Shown: positions 51,627-61,332, numbered from the stretch's first letter. The stretch: DNA of 64,000 nucleotides from an uncultured Ilyobacter sp. (GCF_963668515.1 NZ_OY764866.1:620001-684000), one strand, 5' to 3'. A program made the numbers and translations. The notes: generated from the sequence alone by a model not told the origin.

Positions 51627-52835
51627 ATGAAGGATTTTGTTCAGTTGAGTGACGGCGTGACTTGGACTGGGGCAATAGATCAAGATATGAAGAAGTTTCA
51701 TGGAGAAGAACTTTCTATTCCCAATGGAACAAGTTATAACTCTTATCTTGTAAGAGATGAAAAAACTGTACTTATAGATACCGTTATCTATAAAAAGGGG
51801 TATGAGTGGCTTTTTAAATTAAAAAAAGAGATAGATCTCAAAGAGATAGACTATATAGTTATGAATCATAGTGAGCCCGATCACAGTGGAGGTCTCTTAG
51901 AACTCATGAGAGAGATTCCTGACACTCCCATAGTTTGCACAGAGAAAGGAGTGGAAATCCTCAAAAAATATTATGGTAAAAACTGGAATTTCCAACCTGT
52001 AAAGACCGGAGACAAGCTGAATATAGGTTCTAAGGAGCTTATCTTCGTGGAGATGAAAATGCTTCACTGGCCTGACAGTATGCTAACTTACCTTACAGAA
52101 GAAAATATACTTTTTAGCAATGATGCCTTTGGTCAACACTATGCAAATTACGGTTTATTTAACGATATGGCAGACCAGGACCAGCTAAATTATGAGTGTA
52201 TGAAGTATTATGCCTGTATTCTGAATCCTTTTAGCGGTATACTAAAGAATAAGCTAGAAGAAGTGTTGGCGCTGGATCTAAAGATAGACATGATCTGTCC
52301 TTCACACGGAGTTATCTGGAGAGATAATCCATTACAAATAATTCAGAAATATCTGAAATGGTGTAACAGCTATAGCGAATCACAAGTTACAATCGTCTAC
52401 GACACTATGTGGGAAAGTACCAGAAAAATGGCTGAATCTATTGCTGAGGGAATCAGCGATGTGAGGCAAGATTTAAGGGTTAAACTATATAATTCAGGTA
52501 AAAATTCAGAAAATGATATAGCTACTGAAATATTTAGATCAGAAGGATTTCTTTTGGGATCTTCTACCATAAATAACGGAGTTCTTCCCTATATGGCTGC
52601 ATTGACGGAATCCATCAAAGGTCTGAAATTTAGGGATAAAAAAGTAGGTGCCTTTGGAAGTTACGGTTGGAATGGAAAATCACTTGATATTCTAAATCAG
52701 AGCTTAGATGAAATGGGGCTAGAGAGGATATCAGATGGTGTAAAGACCATGTGGAATCTAGATGATGAAGACCGAGAGAAATGTATAGAATTTGGTAGGG
52801 AATTTGCAAAAAGTCTCTTTGTAGAACTGCTTTAA
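51627..52835 (+). CDS. Flavodiiron protein (FprA-type A flavoprotein)
   Basis: A 402-residue enzyme that reduces oxygen or nitric oxide. The N-terminal metallo-beta-lactamase-like domain has the diiron ligands in NHSEPDHSGG (H81, E83, D85, H86) and further ligands in HWPDS and the CPSHG motif near 233-237. The C-terminal flavodoxin domain binds FMN (VTIVYDTMWESTRKMAE, GSSTINNG, FGSYGWNG). It heads a group with ferredoxin and desulfoferrodoxin, the standard oxygen-defence set of anaerobes. The ATG follows AGGAGG. Confidence 0.93.
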   Translation: MKDFVQLSDGVTWTGAIDQDMKKFHGEELSIPNGTSYNSYLVRDEKTVLIDTVIYKKGYEWLFKLKKEIDLKEIDYIVMNHSEPDHSGGLLELMREIPDTPIVCTEKGVEILKKYYGKNWNFQPVKTGDKLNIGSKELIFVEMKMLHWPDSMLTYLTEENILFSNDAFGQHYANYGLFNDMADQDQLNYECMKYYACILNPFSGILKNKLEEVLALDLKIDMICPSHGVIWRDNPLQIIQKYLKWCNSYSESQVTIVYDTMWESTRKMAESIAEGISDVRQDLRVKLYNSGKNSENDIATEIFRSEGFLLGSSTINNGVLPYMAALTESIKGLKFRDKKVGAFGSYGWNGKSLDILNQSLDEMGLERISDGVKTMWNLDDEDREKCIEFGREFAKSLFVELL

Positions 52836-52881
52836 AAACTGTTTTTAATAAATTTTAACATAAAAACTAGGAGGTATGACA

Positions 52882-53061
52882 ATGGCTTATAGAATCAATC
52901 AAAGTGAATGTATAGCTTGTGGTGCGTGTGAACCGGTTTGTCCAGTTAGCTGCATCTCAGAAGTGGTAGACGGTAAAAGAGAGATAGATGAATCGGCATG
53001 CATAGACTGCGGTGCCTGTGCTGGAGTATGTCCTGTAGAGTGTATAGCTATAGCGGAGTAA
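52882..53061 (+). CDS. 2[4Fe-4S] ferredoxin
   Basis: A 59-residue clostridial-type ferredoxin with two complete cluster motifs, [12 protein letters not shown] and [12 protein letters not shown]. Soluble low-potential electron carrier. The ATG at 52882 is six bases behind AGGAGGT; an in-frame ATG at 52876 abuts that site. It lies between the flavodiiron protein and desulfoferrodoxin and may donate electrons to them. Confidence 0.95.
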   Translation: MAYRINQSECIACGACEPVCPVSCISEVVDGKREIDESACIDCGACAGVCPVECIAIAE

Positions 53062-53101
53062 GAAAAAAAATATATTAAACATAAAAAGGAGGTATAAAAT
53101 A

Positions 53102-53479
53102 ATGGCAAAATTATTGGAAGTTTACAAATGTGATCTATGCGAAAATATTGTAGAGGTTTTTCATGGGGGAGCCGGAGAATTAGTTTGTTGTGGCGAGGCT
53201 ATGAAATACCAGGAGGAAAAAACTGCAGACGGGTCTAAGGAAAAGCACGTTCCTTTCGTGGAAAAAATTGAGGGTGGATTCAAGGTTCGTATAGGGGAAG
53301 GAGCAGAGCATCCTATGACTGCAGAGCACTATATTGAATGGATAGAAATTATAGCTGACAATAAAGTTTACAGACAGAACTTAAAACCTGGAGAAAAACC
53401 AGAAGCTGTATTTATGATAGATGCAGAGAAAGTTGTCGCAAGAGAATATTGCAATATTCATGGTCACTGGAAAAACTAA
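53102..53479 (+). CDS. dfx: Desulfoferrodoxin (superoxide reductase)
   Basis: A 125-residue superoxide reductase with both iron centres. The desulforedoxin-type N-terminus carries the Cys ligands in CDLCENIV and CCGEAM; the catalytic SOR domain has [20 protein letters not shown] and the C-terminal CNIHGHW. It reduces superoxide to hydrogen peroxide without making oxygen. AAGGAGGT precedes the start. Last gene of the oxygen-defence group, followed by a terminator. Confidence 0.95.
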   Translation: MAKLLEVYKCDLCENIVEVFHGGAGELVCCGEAMKYQEEKTADGSKEKHVPFVEKIEGGFKVRIGEGAEHPMTAEHYIEWIEIIADNKVYRQNLKPGEKPEAVFMIDAEKVVAREYCNIHGHWKN

Positions 53480-53494
53480 TAGTAAAATAATTTA

Positions 53495-53527
53495 AAAAGC
53501 TCCCAGTTTTTCTGGGAGCTTTTTTCT
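53495..53527 (+). terminator. Terminator after desulfoferrodoxin
   Basis: AAAAGCTCCCAG pairs with CTGGGAGCTTTT, ending in TTTTTTCTG. Confidence 0.88.
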
Positions 53528-53657
53528 GTGAAAACAAGTAGTAACAGATGTTACCGAAAGTCTGTAATAAAGATGCTATTATATTTTTATCAAAGACAGT
53601 GAAGAAATAGAGGCATAATTTACTTAAGTCGCTTTTCATTTCAAAAGGGAGGATATT

Positions 53658-53975
53658 ATGAATAAAACTTTAAAAGTAGAAAACCTAGGTCAAATGATAA
53701 ATTACCAAGATGGTTCAGTTGTAAGTAAGATACTCATCGGTAAAAAAAACGGGACGGTAACACTTTTTTCATTTGATGAGGGACAGGTTCTCAGTGAACA
53801 TACTGCACCCTTTGATGCAATGGTTGAGATATTAGACGGTAAGGCTCTTATAACAGTTTCAGGAATAGAATACATACTAGAGAAAGGTGATATGCTCATA
53901 ATGCCTGCAGATGAACCTCACGCTCTGAAAGCAGAGGAAAGATTTAAGATGCTTCTTACAATGATCAAGTCGTAA
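53658..53975 (+). CDS. Small cupin-domain protein
   Basis: A 105-residue single-domain cupin. GQVLSEHTAPFDAMVEILDG corresponds to cupin motif 1 (one His and one Glu) and DMLIMPADEPHALKA to motif 2 (His). Some metal ligands of the standard set are therefore present. Function unknown; small cupins of this type often sit with oxygen or nitrogen-stress genes in anaerobes. GGGAGG ribosome site; own terminator downstream. Confidence 0.82.
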   Translation: MNKTLKVENLGQMINYQDGSVVSKILIGKKNGTVTLFSFDEGQVLSEHTAPFDAMVEILDGKALITVSGIEYILEKGDMLIMPADEPHALKAEERFKMLLTMIKS

Positions 53976-53979
53976 TTTC

Positions 53980-54010
53980 AGGAGACAGTTCTAAGAGCTG
54001 TCTTTTTTTT
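53980..54010 (+). terminator. Terminator after the cupin gene
   Basis: GACAG-TTCTAAGAG-CTGTC hairpin followed by eight T. Confidence 0.75.
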
Positions 54011-54028
54011 GTATCTGGATTTGTATAA

Positions 54029-54629
54029 TTAACCCAAGTTGCTACTTGAAAGAAATTCCCATAAATTACTGAATTTATCTGAATATCAGAATCAAAAGAT
54101 TTTGTCACGAATGGACACTAATAAAAGATAGGGAAATCAACACGAATAAGGACAAAAGCTTTTGGTCACAGAGAAAAGAAGAGAGTATCACGGAGGAGAG
54201 CGATATTAAAGTCAAAAGATTTTATCACGAATGAACACCAATAAAAGATAGGGAAATTAACACGAATAATAACAAAATCTTTTGGTCACAGAAGACACAG
54301 AGACGGGAGAAGAGTTTCATAGAGAAGATTTTTTGAATTTTCAAGTCGCAGGGCTTATACAGGAAAAAAACTGCACTCAGCCGTCATACAGAATAAGTTC
54401 CGCAGGGAACCGAGGACTGTAGCTTACAAAGGCGATAAAAGAAACATATACTCACTAGACGTTTGAAAATTCTTGAACTTTTCTGAGAGATAAGGAACAG
54501 ATTTCTGTAACTATATCTCTCGACTCTGGAAAATTTTTCCAGAGTTTCCTTAAACTTCTTTCAAGAGAAAAGTAACGAATCCCGATAAATTCAATACTTT
54601 AATTTAATAAAGGTAGCAACCTAGGTTAA
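54029..54629 (+). repeat. Dispersed inverted-repeat element, copy C
   Basis: Starts TTAACCCAAGTTGCTACTT and ends AAGGTAGCAACCTAGGTTAA, inverted copies of each other; an inner AAATTACTGAATTTATC / GATAAATTCAATACTTT pair extends the match to about 50 bases. Two tandem units (CAAAAGATTTT...) lie in the left half. A core follows between GAATTTTCAAG and TTTGAAAATTC, then an extra hairpin insert (54480-54560, with CTGGAAAA/TTTTCCAG) absent from the other copies. Non-coding. From 54630 to 55055 there is no gene, only small hairpins such as CACCCCA/TGGGGTG near 54922. Confidence 0.88.
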
Positions 54630-55055
54630 TTAATTGCAAAAGAATTCATAGATATATTCTGCTATTAAAATACATAAAAACTTTCACTTCTGAAAATGGA
54701 AAATAGTTTTCAACATTCAAAGAATGAGAAGAAAATTCAAGAATGAAATGCTATTTTTAAAGTTTTTCTAATTCTTGTGAAATATAAACAAATGAGAATA
54801 CAACCCGGTTACTGCTAAGGTATTTTCTCAAAAAAACAAATTTTAGTAACCTGGTAAAAGACAAAGTGAACCAAGTAGTCTAAGTGCTTAGTGCCAAACC
54901 AATGAAATTAAAGTTTAAAACACCCCATGAAGTATTTTGGGGTGAAATCCAAGAATGTTGTATTTAGTTTGACAATCTAGGATTTTTGTCAACGGAGAAA
55001 TAAAAATATTTAAATTTACTGAACTTTTTAAATAGTAGTTTTATCAAAATGAAAA

Positions 55056-55790
55056 TCAAGTCTTTGATAAAATAATAACTATAGCAACTAGAATACCTGT
55101 AGCTAAGACAATTAAACTAAACTTCTTATGCTCCTCTTCTGCCTTGGGTAAAAGATGAGTAGCACCCACATAGATCAAGGCTCCTCCAGAGAGTGCTAGT
55201 AGGGCACCAAGCTTTGACTGATTGATCCTGCTGATTAGAGGATATGAAACAAGCATGCCTAGAGGCGTTGTAAGGGCTGCGGCTAGAAAGGACATAAGGA
55301 AAGAGGAACGTTCGCTAAATCCACTCTTAATTAATACTAAATAAGTGATTATGCCTTCAGGGAATTCATGCAAGACCATACCTGTAGTCGCCAAGAATCC
55401 TGTGAAAATACTTACAGTGAAAGAAACTGAATAAATAAATCCATCAATGAAAGAGTGTAAACCAATCCCCAGTATTGTTATGAGGCCAATGTTATAATCC
55501 AATTTCTCTGGGTCTTTTTCGCAAACGAATGCAGTTAGGAAGCGGTTAAACATATATAATCCAAAGAAGCCTCCTAAAAGATATTTGGGAGCTTGTGGAT
55601 TCATGGAAAAAGACTTTGGTATAATGTGAAGAAATGAAGAGGAGATAAGTACACCTACGGCAAAACATATAAAATAGGTGGTATTATTTTTACCCCAATC
55701 TGCAAATTTACGTATTGTATATATACCGGCAGAAGTAACAATAGTAGCAAAAAGACTCCAAAAAAAACCTATCCAAAATGTATTTTCCAT
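55056..55790 (-). CDS. ZIP-family metal transporter
   Basis: A 244-residue membrane protein with eight predicted helices. The two metal-site helices carry LGIGLHSFIDGFIYS and LHEFPEGIITY, the ZIP (Pfam Zip) signature. Imports divalent metal such as zinc, iron or manganese. Starts at ATG 55790 with a GGGGGAGG-type site. A ferritin-like gene lies divergently on the other side of a 416-base gap, so iron supply is an attractive but unproven role. Confidence 0.88.
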   Translation of the reverse strand: MENTFWIGFFWSLFATIVTSAGIYTIRKFADWGKNNTTYFICFAVGVLISSSFLHIIPKSFSMNPQAPKYLLGGFFGLYMFNRFLTAFVCEKDPEKLDYNIGLITILGIGLHSFIDGFIYSVSFTVSIFTGFLATTGMVLHEFPEGIITYLVLIKSGFSERSSFLMSFLAAALTTPLGMLVSYPLISRINQSKLGALLALSGGALIYVGATHLLPKAEEEHKKFSLIVLATGILVAIVIILSKT

Positions 55791-56112
55791 ATTAGCCTCC
55801 CCCTCTAATTTTTGATATATTTATTTCTAATAGAATCATTGTTCTATAATTTTTTTCGTTGTACTTAAAATTCAAACTTATAATTTTCGTTATTTTTTAG
55901 ACTTTCCTGAAAAGGATTTCAATTTTTAATTAGAAGAATAATTATAATATCCTTTTATATTTTTAGTTTTGGTTTCACAATTTTTGATATACATGAACTA
56001 GATTTTGATATTTAAATTTAACCTGTGTCTATTTTACAATATTAATTTAAATAGATAATTTGAAAGTGGGATTGTTTTATTGATAATAAAAAAATCGATG
56101 TATATTTAAAAT

Positions 56113-56124
56113 GTGCATATGCAC
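56113..56124. promoter_or_regulatory. Palindrome GTGCATATGCAC upstream of the ferritin-like gene
   Basis: Perfect 12-base palindrome in the 416-base gap between the ZIP and ferritin-like genes, about 80 bases before the ferritin start. Possibly an operator; no matching regulator is identified. The rest of the gap is featureless AT-rich DNA. Confidence 0.3.
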
Positions 56125-56206
56125 TTATAAAATTGATAATTTTTTAAATTTTTTTAAAAATAATCACAAAAAAAATTAAACTTATATTAAGTAGGAGGGG
56201 ATTTAA

Positions 56207-56710
56207 ATGGGAACAAGAAGTAGAGAGATTGTAGATCTAGACGTAAATGAGCTTCTAAAATTATTGAACAGCGCCTATGCAGATGAATGGCTTGCATATT
56301 ATCAGTATTGGATAGGAGCTCAGGTTGTAAAAGGACCTATGAGAGAAGGGACAGTTGCAGAATTGTTGCAGCATGCAACTGAAGAATTTACCCATGCACA
56401 GTGGGTCAGTGACAGGATAATCCAACTGGGAGGAACTCCGCCTATTTCTCCAGAGGAGCTTCTCAAAATAACTCACTGTGGCTATGATGCACCACTCGAT
56501 CCATATGTGGAAGAGATATTAAAACAAAATATAAAAGGTGAACAGTGTGCCATAAGTGTATATAAAAATATAATGGACGTTACAAAGGACAAGGATATGG
56601 TAACTTATAATATGGCCCTTAAAATACTTGAGCAGGAAGAAGAACATGAAGAAGATCTTCAGGCGATTTTAGAGGATATTGAAATTATGAGGAAAAGGTT
56701 TAGAGGTTAA
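56207..56710 (+). CDS. Ferritin-like/bacterioferritin-type protein
   Basis: A 167-residue four-helix protein. Metal ligands are visible in order: E in ADEWLAYYQYW, E and H in ATEEFTHAQW, E in KGEQCAISVY and E..H in LEQEEEHEED, the pattern of the ferritin-like diiron fold. It probably stores iron or consumes peroxide. AGGAGGGG ribosome site. Divergent from the ZIP transporter gene. Confidence 0.87.
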   Translation: MGTRSREIVDLDVNELLKLLNSAYADEWLAYYQYWIGAQVVKGPMREGTVAELLQHATEEFTHAQWVSDRIIQLGGTPPISPEELLKITHCGYDAPLDPYVEEILKQNIKGEQCAISVYKNIMDVTKDKDMVTYNMALKILEQEEEHEEDLQAILEDIEIMRKRFRG

Positions 56711-56739
56711 TTTTTTCAGATCAAAAAAATGAAAATTTT

Positions 56740-56768
56740 AAAGGAGCTCATCTTAAAAGCTCCTTTTT
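56740..56768 (+). terminator. Terminator after the ferritin-like gene
   Basis: AAAGGAGCT-CATCTTAAA-AGCTCCTTT followed by TTT. Confidence 0.8.
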
Positions 56769-56827
56769 TCTTTAGTTTAAAATTTGATGTGCCGTCTATA
56801 AATAACCTTCTTAAAAATATGACAATA

Positions 56828-57616
56828 TTAGCTTTTCAATTTAAATCTAAAGGTCTTAAAAAGATACATTTTTATATTCTTGTCCCCTACCTTTACCGGT
56901 GTTAGTTTCCAGTTTGTGAGGGTTTTTCTCACTTCCTCACTAAATCCAAATTTGTCTTTTTCACTATAAAATTTGATCTCCTCTATACTCCCGTCTTCAT
57001 CAACCAGCATCCTCACCTTCACAAGAATCTCACCACCAAATCCAAGTTTTTTTGCAATCACCGGATACTCAGGGTCCGGATTTGATATGAACCCGTACTT
57101 TAGTCCAGGTACTCCCTGGTTCTTTGCCACGATACTTCCATCTGACAGTTTGTCAAAGCCCTCGCCTATTTCATTAGAGGAGTCTGCTATTTTGTTCTCA
57201 TCTGTATCTGTTTTGATCTCTACTGTCACATCCTTATCCGAATTTCCATCAGCTTTTCCGTGAGACAGCTCTTTACTCTGTTGAGATTCCACGGGATTTT
57301 CAGAGGTCTTTTTTTCGCTTTTTATCTGTTCTGTCTGCTTTTTTTCATTTTTATAGGTTTGTTCCTTCTTTTTAGTTGTTTCTGCATTTTTTTGAGTGAA
57401 GTCCCCCTTTGGAACTATATTCTCCCTATTACCTTTTTTTATCTTTTTGACAGATTTTTTATTTCCTGTAGAGGGATTCTGCTTACTGACGATGTTGACT
57501 ATGTTTACGCTAACTTTGTCCCCCAAAGTGTCAATATTTACCCTGTTTGAATTCATGAGCACAACTGTGTATAAGATTGTTATATGTAAAAATACTGATA
57601 TCACTAGATTTTTCAT
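56828..57616 (-). CDS. tonB: TonB energy-transducing protein
   Basis: A 262-residue protein with one N-terminal membrane anchor (MKNLVISVFLHITILYTVVL). A long Lys/Glu/Ser-rich periplasmic linker spans about 50-150. The C-terminal TonB domain (NPDPEYPVIAKKLGFGGEILVKV...WKLTPVKV) contacts outer-membrane receptors. It couples the proton gradient to receptors such as the adjacent BtuB. No exbB/exbD genes lie next to it in the window. Divergent from the cobalamin-riboswitch/btuB unit. Confidence 0.88.
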   Translation of the reverse strand: MKNLVISVFLHITILYTVVLMNSNRVNIDTLGDKVSVNIVNIVSKQNPSTGNKKSVKKIKKGNRENIVPKGDFTQKNAETTKKKEQTYKNEKKQTEQIKSEKKTSENPVESQQSKELSHGKADGNSDKDVTVEIKTDTDENKIADSSNEIGEGFDKLSDGSIVAKNQGVPGLKYGFISNPDPEYPVIAKKLGFGGEILVKVRMLVDEDGSIEEIKFYSEKDKFGFSEEVRKTLTNWKLTPVKVGDKNIKMYLFKTFRFKLKS

Positions 57617-57831
57617 TGAAATTTTACTCCTCTATTTAAAAATAGTTTTTATCTTTTCCAGCTTCCTCATAAAAAAGTATAGCACTATAAACATATAAAA
57701 TAAAATAATTTTTATTGAATGGATTTTCATAAAATTTATTTATAATATATATACATCCTTTCTATCAGCTTAAAATCAAAGGAGTTTTTGTGTAAAAAAT
57801 ATCTAGATTATGTTCAAGAGTGACTTATTTG

Positions 57832-57860
57832 TTGACAACTGAAGATTTTTTTTGTAAACT
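57832..57860 (+). promoter_or_regulatory. Promoter of the cobalamin riboswitch/btuB transcript
   Basis: TTGACA (57832-57837), exactly 17 bases, TAAACT (57855-57860). The riboswitch begins about 25 bases downstream. Confidence 0.65.
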
Positions 57861-57884
57861 CTTCACAAAAGAATATATATATCT

Positions 57885-58075
57885 TTGGTTCAATTTAATT
57901 TGATTAAAAGGGAAGTGAGGTGAAAATCCTCCGCGGTCCCGCCACTGTAAAGCCGATGAAAACGAAAATACCACTGGAATTTTTTCGGGAAGGTTCGTAA
58001 GTAAGATGACGCTTAAGCCAGGAGACCTGCCGAGATATTATTTATACTTACCTGCGAGGACGGGAGAGTGTATAG
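57885..58075 (+). promoter_or_regulatory. Cobalamin riboswitch
   Basis: The conserved aptamer blocks appear in order: GGGAAG then GGTGAAAATCC (57910-57928), GCGGTCCCGCCACTGTAA (57933-57950), and the B12 box AAGCCAGGAGACCTGCC (58015-58031). A further CCTGCG..CGGGAG hairpin follows, as in btuB-type riboswitches. Placed between a promoter and the btuB-like gene, it should lower expression when adenosylcobalamin is plentiful. Confidence 0.93.
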
Positions 58076-58181
58076 AGGACATCTGACTTTTGTATGCCCT
58101 TTATATTATCTCTTGAAACGTAATCAATTGTTTTAGGGGATTTTTTTTTTATTGATTTATTTAAAAGGGAGAGAGTTTATT

Positions 58182-60140
58182 ATGAGGGGAAAAATGTTAT
58201 TGGGAGTATTTCTTATCTGTGCTTCACTCGCAATGGGAGCAGAGAATGAATTTTTTCAGGAAGAAAGTATAGTAACCACAAGGTTGGAAGAGAGTGTTAT
58301 AACCTCAGAAAGATTTGAAACTACAGCAAGGAACACACCCAAAAATACCACTATTATCACCAGAGAAGATATCGAGAAAAAAGGTGCAAAAGATGTCATC
58401 GAAGCTTTAAAAGGAGTACCAGGTATCAATGCAAAAAATGGTTTCGGAAGTGGTTCTGTGGATATTAGAGGTCAAGGTGACACTCAGGTTTCTAATGTAT
58501 TGATTCTTGTAGATGGGGTTCCACAAAATTCTTTAGATTTGTCAGGACCGAGGATAAGAAATATCGCAATACAAAATGTTGAGAGAATTGAGGTTATTCC
58601 TTCTGGGGGAGCTGTTCTTTATGGTGATGGTGCCGTAGGTGGAGTTGTAAATATTATTACACGTTCAAAGGCTTCAAATGAAGGTTACGGTAGCGTGTCT
58701 ATGGAAGCAGGATCAGATGGGATGTTTAATTACGGAGCTTCCTATTCAGGAAAAGCTTCTGAAAATGTTATGATTAATTTAAGTTATTTTGATAATAATA
58801 AAGACGGTTATAGGGAAAATGGAGATTATGATACCAAAAGCTTTGAAGTGGGAGGAAAATATCTTATATCAGAAACTGAAAGTATTTTATTCAAATATGC
58901 TAGGAATGAGGAAGAATACGGTATGCCAGGGTCTCTGACTAAATCAGAAGTAGATGCAGACAGGACACAGGCCGAAAGTTCTCTAGAATATGGGACAAAT
59001 GATGTAGATTCTTATACTATGTCTGGTAACAAGGCTATAACTGAAAACTTAGAATTTCTTATGGACTTTAACTATAAAGAGGGAGATTCATATTTTAAAA
59101 ATGATGGCGGTATATACACTTACGACAGAACAGATGACTCGAAACAGCTCACAGTTAAGCCTATGTTGAAATTTACCTATGCTGAAGACAGTTATCTAAT
59201 TGGTGGATTTAGTTATTTAAATGGAGAAACTATAACTGAGTATCCTGATTATAATTTAAGTAGTAAGTACGAAAAAGAAGCCAAGGGATATTTTATATTA
59301 AACAAATATACCTGGAATAAGCTTCAGTTTACTCAGGGGTATAGGCATGAAGATACTAAATATGAATTTTCAGATGGGGCAGAATTTTTGAACGATAAAG
59401 ATTATAACAACAGAGCAGCTGAATTAGCTGTAAATTATCTTTATTCAGATACAGGAAGTACATTTATAAGTTTTAATAAGGGTTTTAGGACTGCCAAGAC
59501 TGATGAACTTTATAGTGAATCAGCAGATAACATTTTAGAACCTCAAACATTTGAAACAATTGAGTTAGGAGTGAAAGACTACATTTTTAATTCTTATATA
59601 AGCACCAGCATATTTAAAACGCTTACTGAAGATGAAATTTTTTATAATAAGTTGGAGTACCAAAATGAAAATATAGATGGCGAAACTGAAAGGTTAGGTC
59701 TAGAAATTTTTGCTGAACAGTATTTGGGTAAATTTACTTTAAGAGAATCATTTACTTATATAGATCATGAAATCAAAGATGGAGATTATGAAGGGAATGA
59801 AATACCGGGAGTTTCTTCACATCAATATTCAATAGGTGGAACTTACGATTATAATAGTAATCTTTCCTTTGATACTGGCCTGAACTATTATGGAAGTGCT
59901 TATGCTTCAGCTGACTTTGATAATAGTGTTGGCAAAGTAGACTCTTATATAACGGTTGATTTTAAGGTCAGTTATGACTTTAAAAATGGTTTATTTCTTT
60001 ATGGTGGGGTAGATAATATATTTGGCGAAGAATATTATGAATATGTTGGTTATACAACTGTTTCAGGATATACAGATAACAAAAGTTATTATCCGGCAAG
60101 CGAGAGAACTTACTATGTAGGAGCAAAATACAATTTCTAA
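58182..60140 (+). CDS. btuB: TonB-dependent cobalamin receptor (BtuB-like)
   Basis: A 652-residue outer-membrane receptor. A signal peptide (MRGKMLLGVFLICASLAMGA) is followed by the plug domain (TTARNTPKNTTIITREDIEKK..., NVLILVDGVPQNS, VEVIPSGGAVLYGDGAVGGVVNI) and a 22-strand barrel rich in alternating aromatic residues, ending in the canonical YYVGAKYNF with terminal Phe. Substrate assigned from the cobalamin riboswitch upstream. The ATG at 58182 follows GGGAGAG; an earlier in-frame ATG (58152) has no site and would disrupt the signal peptide. Confidence 0.9.
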   Translation: MRGKMLLGVFLICASLAMGAENEFFQEESIVTTRLEESVITSERFETTARNTPKNTTIITREDIEKKGAKDVIEALKGVPGINAKNGFGSGSVDIRGQGDTQVSNVLILVDGVPQNSLDLSGPRIRNIAIQNVERIEVIPSGGAVLYGDGAVGGVVNIITRSKASNEGYGSVSMEAGSDGMFNYGASYSGKASENVMINLSYFDNNKDGYRENGDYDTKSFEVGGKYLISETESILFKYARNEEEYGMPGSLTKSEVDADRTQAESSLEYGTNDVDSYTMSGNKAITENLEFLMDFNYKEGDSYFKNDGGIYTYDRTDDSKQLTVKPMLKFTYAEDSYLIGGFSYLNGETITEYPDYNLSSKYEKEAKGYFILNKYTWNKLQFTQGYRHEDTKYEFSDGAEFLNDKDYNNRAAELAVNYLYSDTGSTFISFNKGFRTAKTDELYSESADNILEPQTFETIELGVKDYIFNSYISTSIFKTLTEDEIFYNKLEYQNENIDGETERLGLEIFAEQYLGKFTLRESFTYIDHEIKDGDYEGNEIPGVSSHQYSIGGTYDYNSNLSFDTGLNYYGSAYASADFDNSVGKVDSYITVDFKVSYDFKNGLFLYGGVDNIFGEEYYEYVGYTTVSGYTDNKSYYPASERTYYVGAKYNF

Positions 60141-60255
60141 GTTTAAGATCTGAGAAAATTTCTATGACTTTATAAAAATATTTTGAATTTATTACTTAAA
60201 ATATATTAATTTGTTTTGAGTTGTTTTTTCTGATAAAATTTAAGAATTAGATAAT

Positions 60256-60790
60256 TTAACCCAAGTTGCTACTTAAAAAAAATTATTATAAATTACTGAA
60301 TTTATCTGAATATCAGAATCAAAAGATTTTGTCACAAATGGACACTAATAAAAGATAGGGAAATTAGCACGAATAAGGACAAAAGCTTTTGGTCACGGAG
60401 AAAAGAAGAGAGTATCACGGAGGAGAGCGATATTAAAGTCAAAAGATTTTATCACGAATGAACACCAATAAAAGATAGGGGAATTAACACGAATAATAAC
60501 AAAGTCTTTTGGTCACAGAAGACACAGAGACAGGAGAAGAGTTTCATAGAGAAGATTTTTTGAATTTTCAAGTCGCAGGGCTTATACAGGAAAGAGCCGC
60601 ACTCAGCCGTCCTACAGAATAAGTTCCGCAGGGAACCGAGGACTGTAGCTCACAAAGGCGTTAAAAGAAACATATATTCACTAGACGTTTGAAAATTCTT
60701 GAACTTTTGGTTACTTTTCTTTCAAGAGAAAAGTAACGAATTCTTATAAATTCAACACTTTAATTTAATAAAGGTAGCAACTTAGGTTAA
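60256..60790 (+). repeat. Dispersed inverted-repeat element, copy D
   Basis: Starts TTAACCCAAGTTGCTACTT and ends AAGGTAGCAACTTAGGTTAA, almost exact inverted repeats. Contains the two tandem CAAAAGATTTT units, the GAATTTTCAAG/TTTGAAAATTC-bounded core (the shortest core of the three plus-oriented copies) and the TTACTTTTCTTTC/GAGAAAAGTAA hairpin. Very similar to copies B and C over the left 280 bases. Non-coding; it fills the gap between btuB and the next gene. Confidence 0.88.
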
Positions 60791-60831
60791 TTTAGTTTAT
60801 TGTCACTTTTCAAAAACAGAAAGGAGTATTT

Positions 60832-61332
60832 ATGCATTGTTTTCCAGATATCTGCTATAAAAGTAAGGTATGTGATCTGACAGATGAAATAGATATACTT
60901 TCCTCCTTTGCAGGACAGGCCTTTGGACAGTGTGAAAACAAGAGTATGAAAGAAGATCTTCTAAAAATACTAAACCTTACCTACAGACTTATGGGGAAGC
61001 TGAGAGACAACTGTGATTTTGTAAAAGAGGATAAATTGATGCTAAAAGAGATAAAAAATAGGTATGATAAAAAAGGTGAAAAAATCAGAAAGCACATATT
61101 TATACTGCCCCAGGGAGATCTTTTGGCTGGAAATCTGCATATCTGCAGGGCTTTGTCCAAAAAAGTATCCCGAATGTTTTCCAAGGCAAAAAGTGAAATA
61201 ACATTTGAGGCCTCTGAGATAGAAGAAGCCATCAATATGCTCAGTGATATTTTTTACAATATGGCTCTGTGTACAAATTATGAAAATAATGTTGAGGAAA
61301 TTCCAGTGGTGCTAATTCCCGAAAGAAAATAA
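60832..61332 (+). CDS. PduO-like cobalamin adenosyltransferase family protein (divergent)
   Basis: A 166-residue helical protein. HIFILPQGDLLAGNLHICRALSKKVSR resembles the conserved helix of PduO-type ATP:cob(I)alamin adenosyltransferases (LPGG...H.AR...RRAER), and EIDILSSFAGQAF resembles their DELNS helix. The N-terminal TKTGDxGxT nucleotide loop of active enzymes is missing, and the start is short, with MHCFPDICYK instead. It could be a cobalamin-binding or non-catalytic relative; the B12 setting supports the link. AAAGGAG ribosome site; 26 bases before the next gene. Confidence 0.5.
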   Translation: MHCFPDICYKSKVCDLTDEIDILSSFAGQAFGQCENKSMKEDLLKILNLTYRLMGKLRDNCDFVKEDKLMLKEIKNRYDKKGEKIRKHIFILPQGDLLAGNLHICRALSKKVSRMFSKAKSEITFEASEIEEAINMLSDIFYNMALCTNYENNVEEIPVVLIPERK

